Assembly: GCA_963826515.1 (NCBI GenBank)
Contig: CAWGXI010000018.1
Span: 248,001 to 312,000, forward strand
From: DATFVJ01 sp963826515
GTDB taxonomy: Bacteria; Actinomycetota; Actinomycetes; Streptosporangiales; Streptosporangiaceae
Direction: 5' to 3'
Length of the DNA: 64,000 nt
This document shows positions 62,987 to 64,000 of this stretch, piece after piece. The notes below the pieces were generated by a model. It made no database searches, had not been told where the DNA came from, and was given only the letters and a program-made list of their open reading frames with translations. The translations under genes were made by a program, and so were the position numbers. Positions within the stretch are counted from its first letter, which is position 1. Each line of letters opens with the position of its first letter.

Positions 62987-63343
62987 ATGCCCTGCTACCG
63001 CTGCGGATCGCGGCAAGTCGATCCGGACCGGGGGCCGAGCCTGTGGCAACGGGGTGTGCGCCATGACCGGCAGGTGCTGGTCTGCCCGGGATGCCAGGTT
63101 GCCCACGACTGGACGGCCGAGCTTGACCTCTGCGCCTCATGCGGCAGCGTCCGGCTGATCTCCCGTCTCGGCGAGGTGGAGTGCAGGAATTGCGGCTGGG
63201 TCAGGCCCGCTTCGCCTCCCGCGGCGGGCGAGGACGCTGTCGTCAGCGAGATCGCCCTGAGCGGGACGGCGGACCTGGCGGAAGAGGTGGCCGAGGCACT
63301 CGCCCGGGTGCTCGGCAAGCCAGTCATCCAGCCGCGCCGGTGA
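62987..63343 (+). CDS. Zinc-ribbon protein of unknown function
   Basis: A 118-residue protein with four CxxC pairs: PCYRCGSRQ, LVCPGCQVA, DLCASCGSV and VECRNCGWV. These give two zinc ribbons in residues 1-75, followed by an acidic helical tail (SEIALSGTADLAEEVAEALARVLG). No enzymatic motif is seen; it may bind nucleic acid or another protein. ATG 62987 has GGAGGATC upstream. It lies 58 bp after the peroxiredoxin gene and 16 bp before the lyase homologue, so it may be co-transcribed. Confidence 0.7.
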   Translation: MPCYRCGSRQVDPDRGPSLWQRGVRHDRQVLVCPGCQVAHDWTAELDLCASCGSVRLISRLGEVECRNCGWVRPASPPAAGEDAVVSEIALSGTADLAEEVAEALARVLGKPVIQPRR

Positions 63344-63359
63344 CGGCCATCCGGCAAAG

Positions 63360-64000
63360 ATGACGACATTCCGCGGGGACAAAGACACCCCCGGAGCGGC
63401 GGTAGCATCCACCTCGCCGGCCGCAGTGACTCGTCACCAGATCGCGATCGACGGTTCGTCGCTGACCTGCGCTCAGGTGGCGGCCGTCGCGCGCGACGGG
63501 GCGCAGGTACGGGTCGCTGATACGGCGGTGACCGCCGCACGAGCCGCCTGGCGCGTCGGTGCCGAGGTGGCCGCGCACCGGCCCGTCTACGGCCGCAATA
63601 CCGGCGTGGGCGCCAACAGGACGGTCGATATCGGCGAGGCCGACGATCCGGACCACGGCCTGCGGCTAATCCGTAGTCATGCGGCGGGAGCCGGGCCGCT
63701 GCTCGCACCCGAACTGGCGCGCGCCATGCTCGTCGTCCGGCTCAACCAGATCGGCGCCGGCGGCTCGGGCGTCGATCCGGCGCTGCTGCTTGTGCTCGCC
63801 GACGCCATCGACCGCGGCTTCACGCCGCCGGTGCCCATGTACGGCGCGATCGGCACTGGCGACCTCACCGCCCTAGCGTCGACCGGCCTCTGCCTGCTCG
63901 GCGAGCGGGCATGGCAACCGGGGACGGGGCCGCCGCCCAGATTTCCGCTGCGCTCCGCGGACGCACCCGCGTTCATGAGCAGCAATGCGGCCACGCTTGG
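63360..64000 (+). CDS. Aromatic amino acid/histidine ammonia-lyase homologue, partial (runs off the window)
   Basis: The first 213 residues of a lyase-family protein. It shows ARAAWRVGAEVAAHRPVYGRNTG with the catalytic loop Tyr (VYGRNTGVGA), LRLIRSHAAGAG, LARAMLVVRLNQIGAGGSG, and PVPMYGAIGTGDLTALASTG at the active site. In canonical HAL/PAL the latter is GSVGASGDLAPLAH, where Ala-Ser-Gly cyclises to the MIO cofactor. Here the triad aligns with Gly-Thr-Gly. An MIO from GTG is not established, so activity is doubtful. The start is ATG 63360, 16 bp after the zinc-ribbon gene; the first 25 residues are not family-like. The 3' part lies outside the window. Confidence 0.8.
   Translation, partial: MTTFRGDKDTPGAAVASTSPAAVTRHQIAIDGSSLTCAQVAAVARDGAQVRVADTAVTAARAAWRVGAEVAAHRPVYGRNTGVGANRTVDIGEADDPDHGLRLIRSHAAGAGPLLAPELARAMLVVRLNQIGAGGSGVDPALLLVLADAIDRGFTPPVPMYGAIGTGDLTALASTGLCLLGERAWQPGTGPPPRFPLRSADAPAFMSSNAATL

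Noticed and set aside
1..64000. tRNA or rRNA genes
   Set aside because: I looked for TTCGA/TTCAA T-loops with cloverleaf partners and for rRNA signatures and found none I could support.

Overview
The window comes from a high-GC actinomycete. The evidence is the codon bias, many GTG starts, and the actinobacterial gene families present: a FasR-type PucR regulator heading a discrete fabD-fabH-acpP-fabF cluster, a homodimeric AceE, DUF3052, DUF3145, DUF1918, S53 peptidase, DUF1023/WXG proteins and an AhpE-type peroxiredoxin. From memory, the order DUF3145 / fabF / acpP / fabH / fabD / fasR with aceE and DUF3052 nearby matches the Streptomyces fatty-acid locus. I cannot name the genus; a soil actinomycete outside Streptomyces is my best guess.

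Layout. 1-8.4 kb is a gene graveyard. It holds broken FtsX permease, amidase, PAP2, sensor-kinase and GAF-LuxR genes and an IS256 relic, with a few intact small genes between them (ABM monooxygenase, DUF4190, EamA permease, AIM24). 8.8-14.3 kb is an intact catabolic operon: GntR/FCD regulator, allophanate hydrolase, biuret hydrolase, a second isochorismatase-fold hydrolase (possibly triuret hydrolase) and an NCS2-type permease. 14.82-15.04 kb is a compact element with 57-bp inverted arms around a perfect 20-bp hairpin.

15.3-30.5 kb is an energy/stress island: cNMP-thioredoxin reductase (broken), acetate kinase, GAF-ANTAR (broken), one broken and one intact phosphoketolase, PPK2, PRC-barrel, proton P-type ATPase, and MarR plus a broken ClC channel. 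Phosphoketolase and acetate kinase together would make ATP from sugar phosphates through acetyl phosphate. PPK2 and the proton pump would manage nucleotide and proton balance. About half of the island is decaying.

31-39 kb is ordinary chromosome: an Fe-S oxidoreductase, S53 protease, Lnt, DUF6295 plus dienelactone hydrolase, and DUF3145. 40.2-46.9 kb is the fatty-acid cluster accD, fabF, acpP, fabH, fabD, fasR, all on the minus strand. FabD carries an unusual C-terminal BCCP-like domain that lacks the biotinylated lysine. 47.1-48.2 kb is a PHP hydrolase.

48.2-57.2 kb is an accessory block bounded by two similar 21-bp direct repeats. It contains an HNH/IS4 chimera, a type-VII-secretion-like effector-lipoprotein module whose effector gene is split by a frameshift, an intact IS256 element, two related small secreted proteins and degraded HNH DNA. 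57.3-64 kb returns to core genes: aceE, DUF1918, YjbQ, DUF3052, peroxiredoxin, a zinc-ribbon protein and the 5' part of an aromatic amino acid lyase homologue with an atypical MIO motif.
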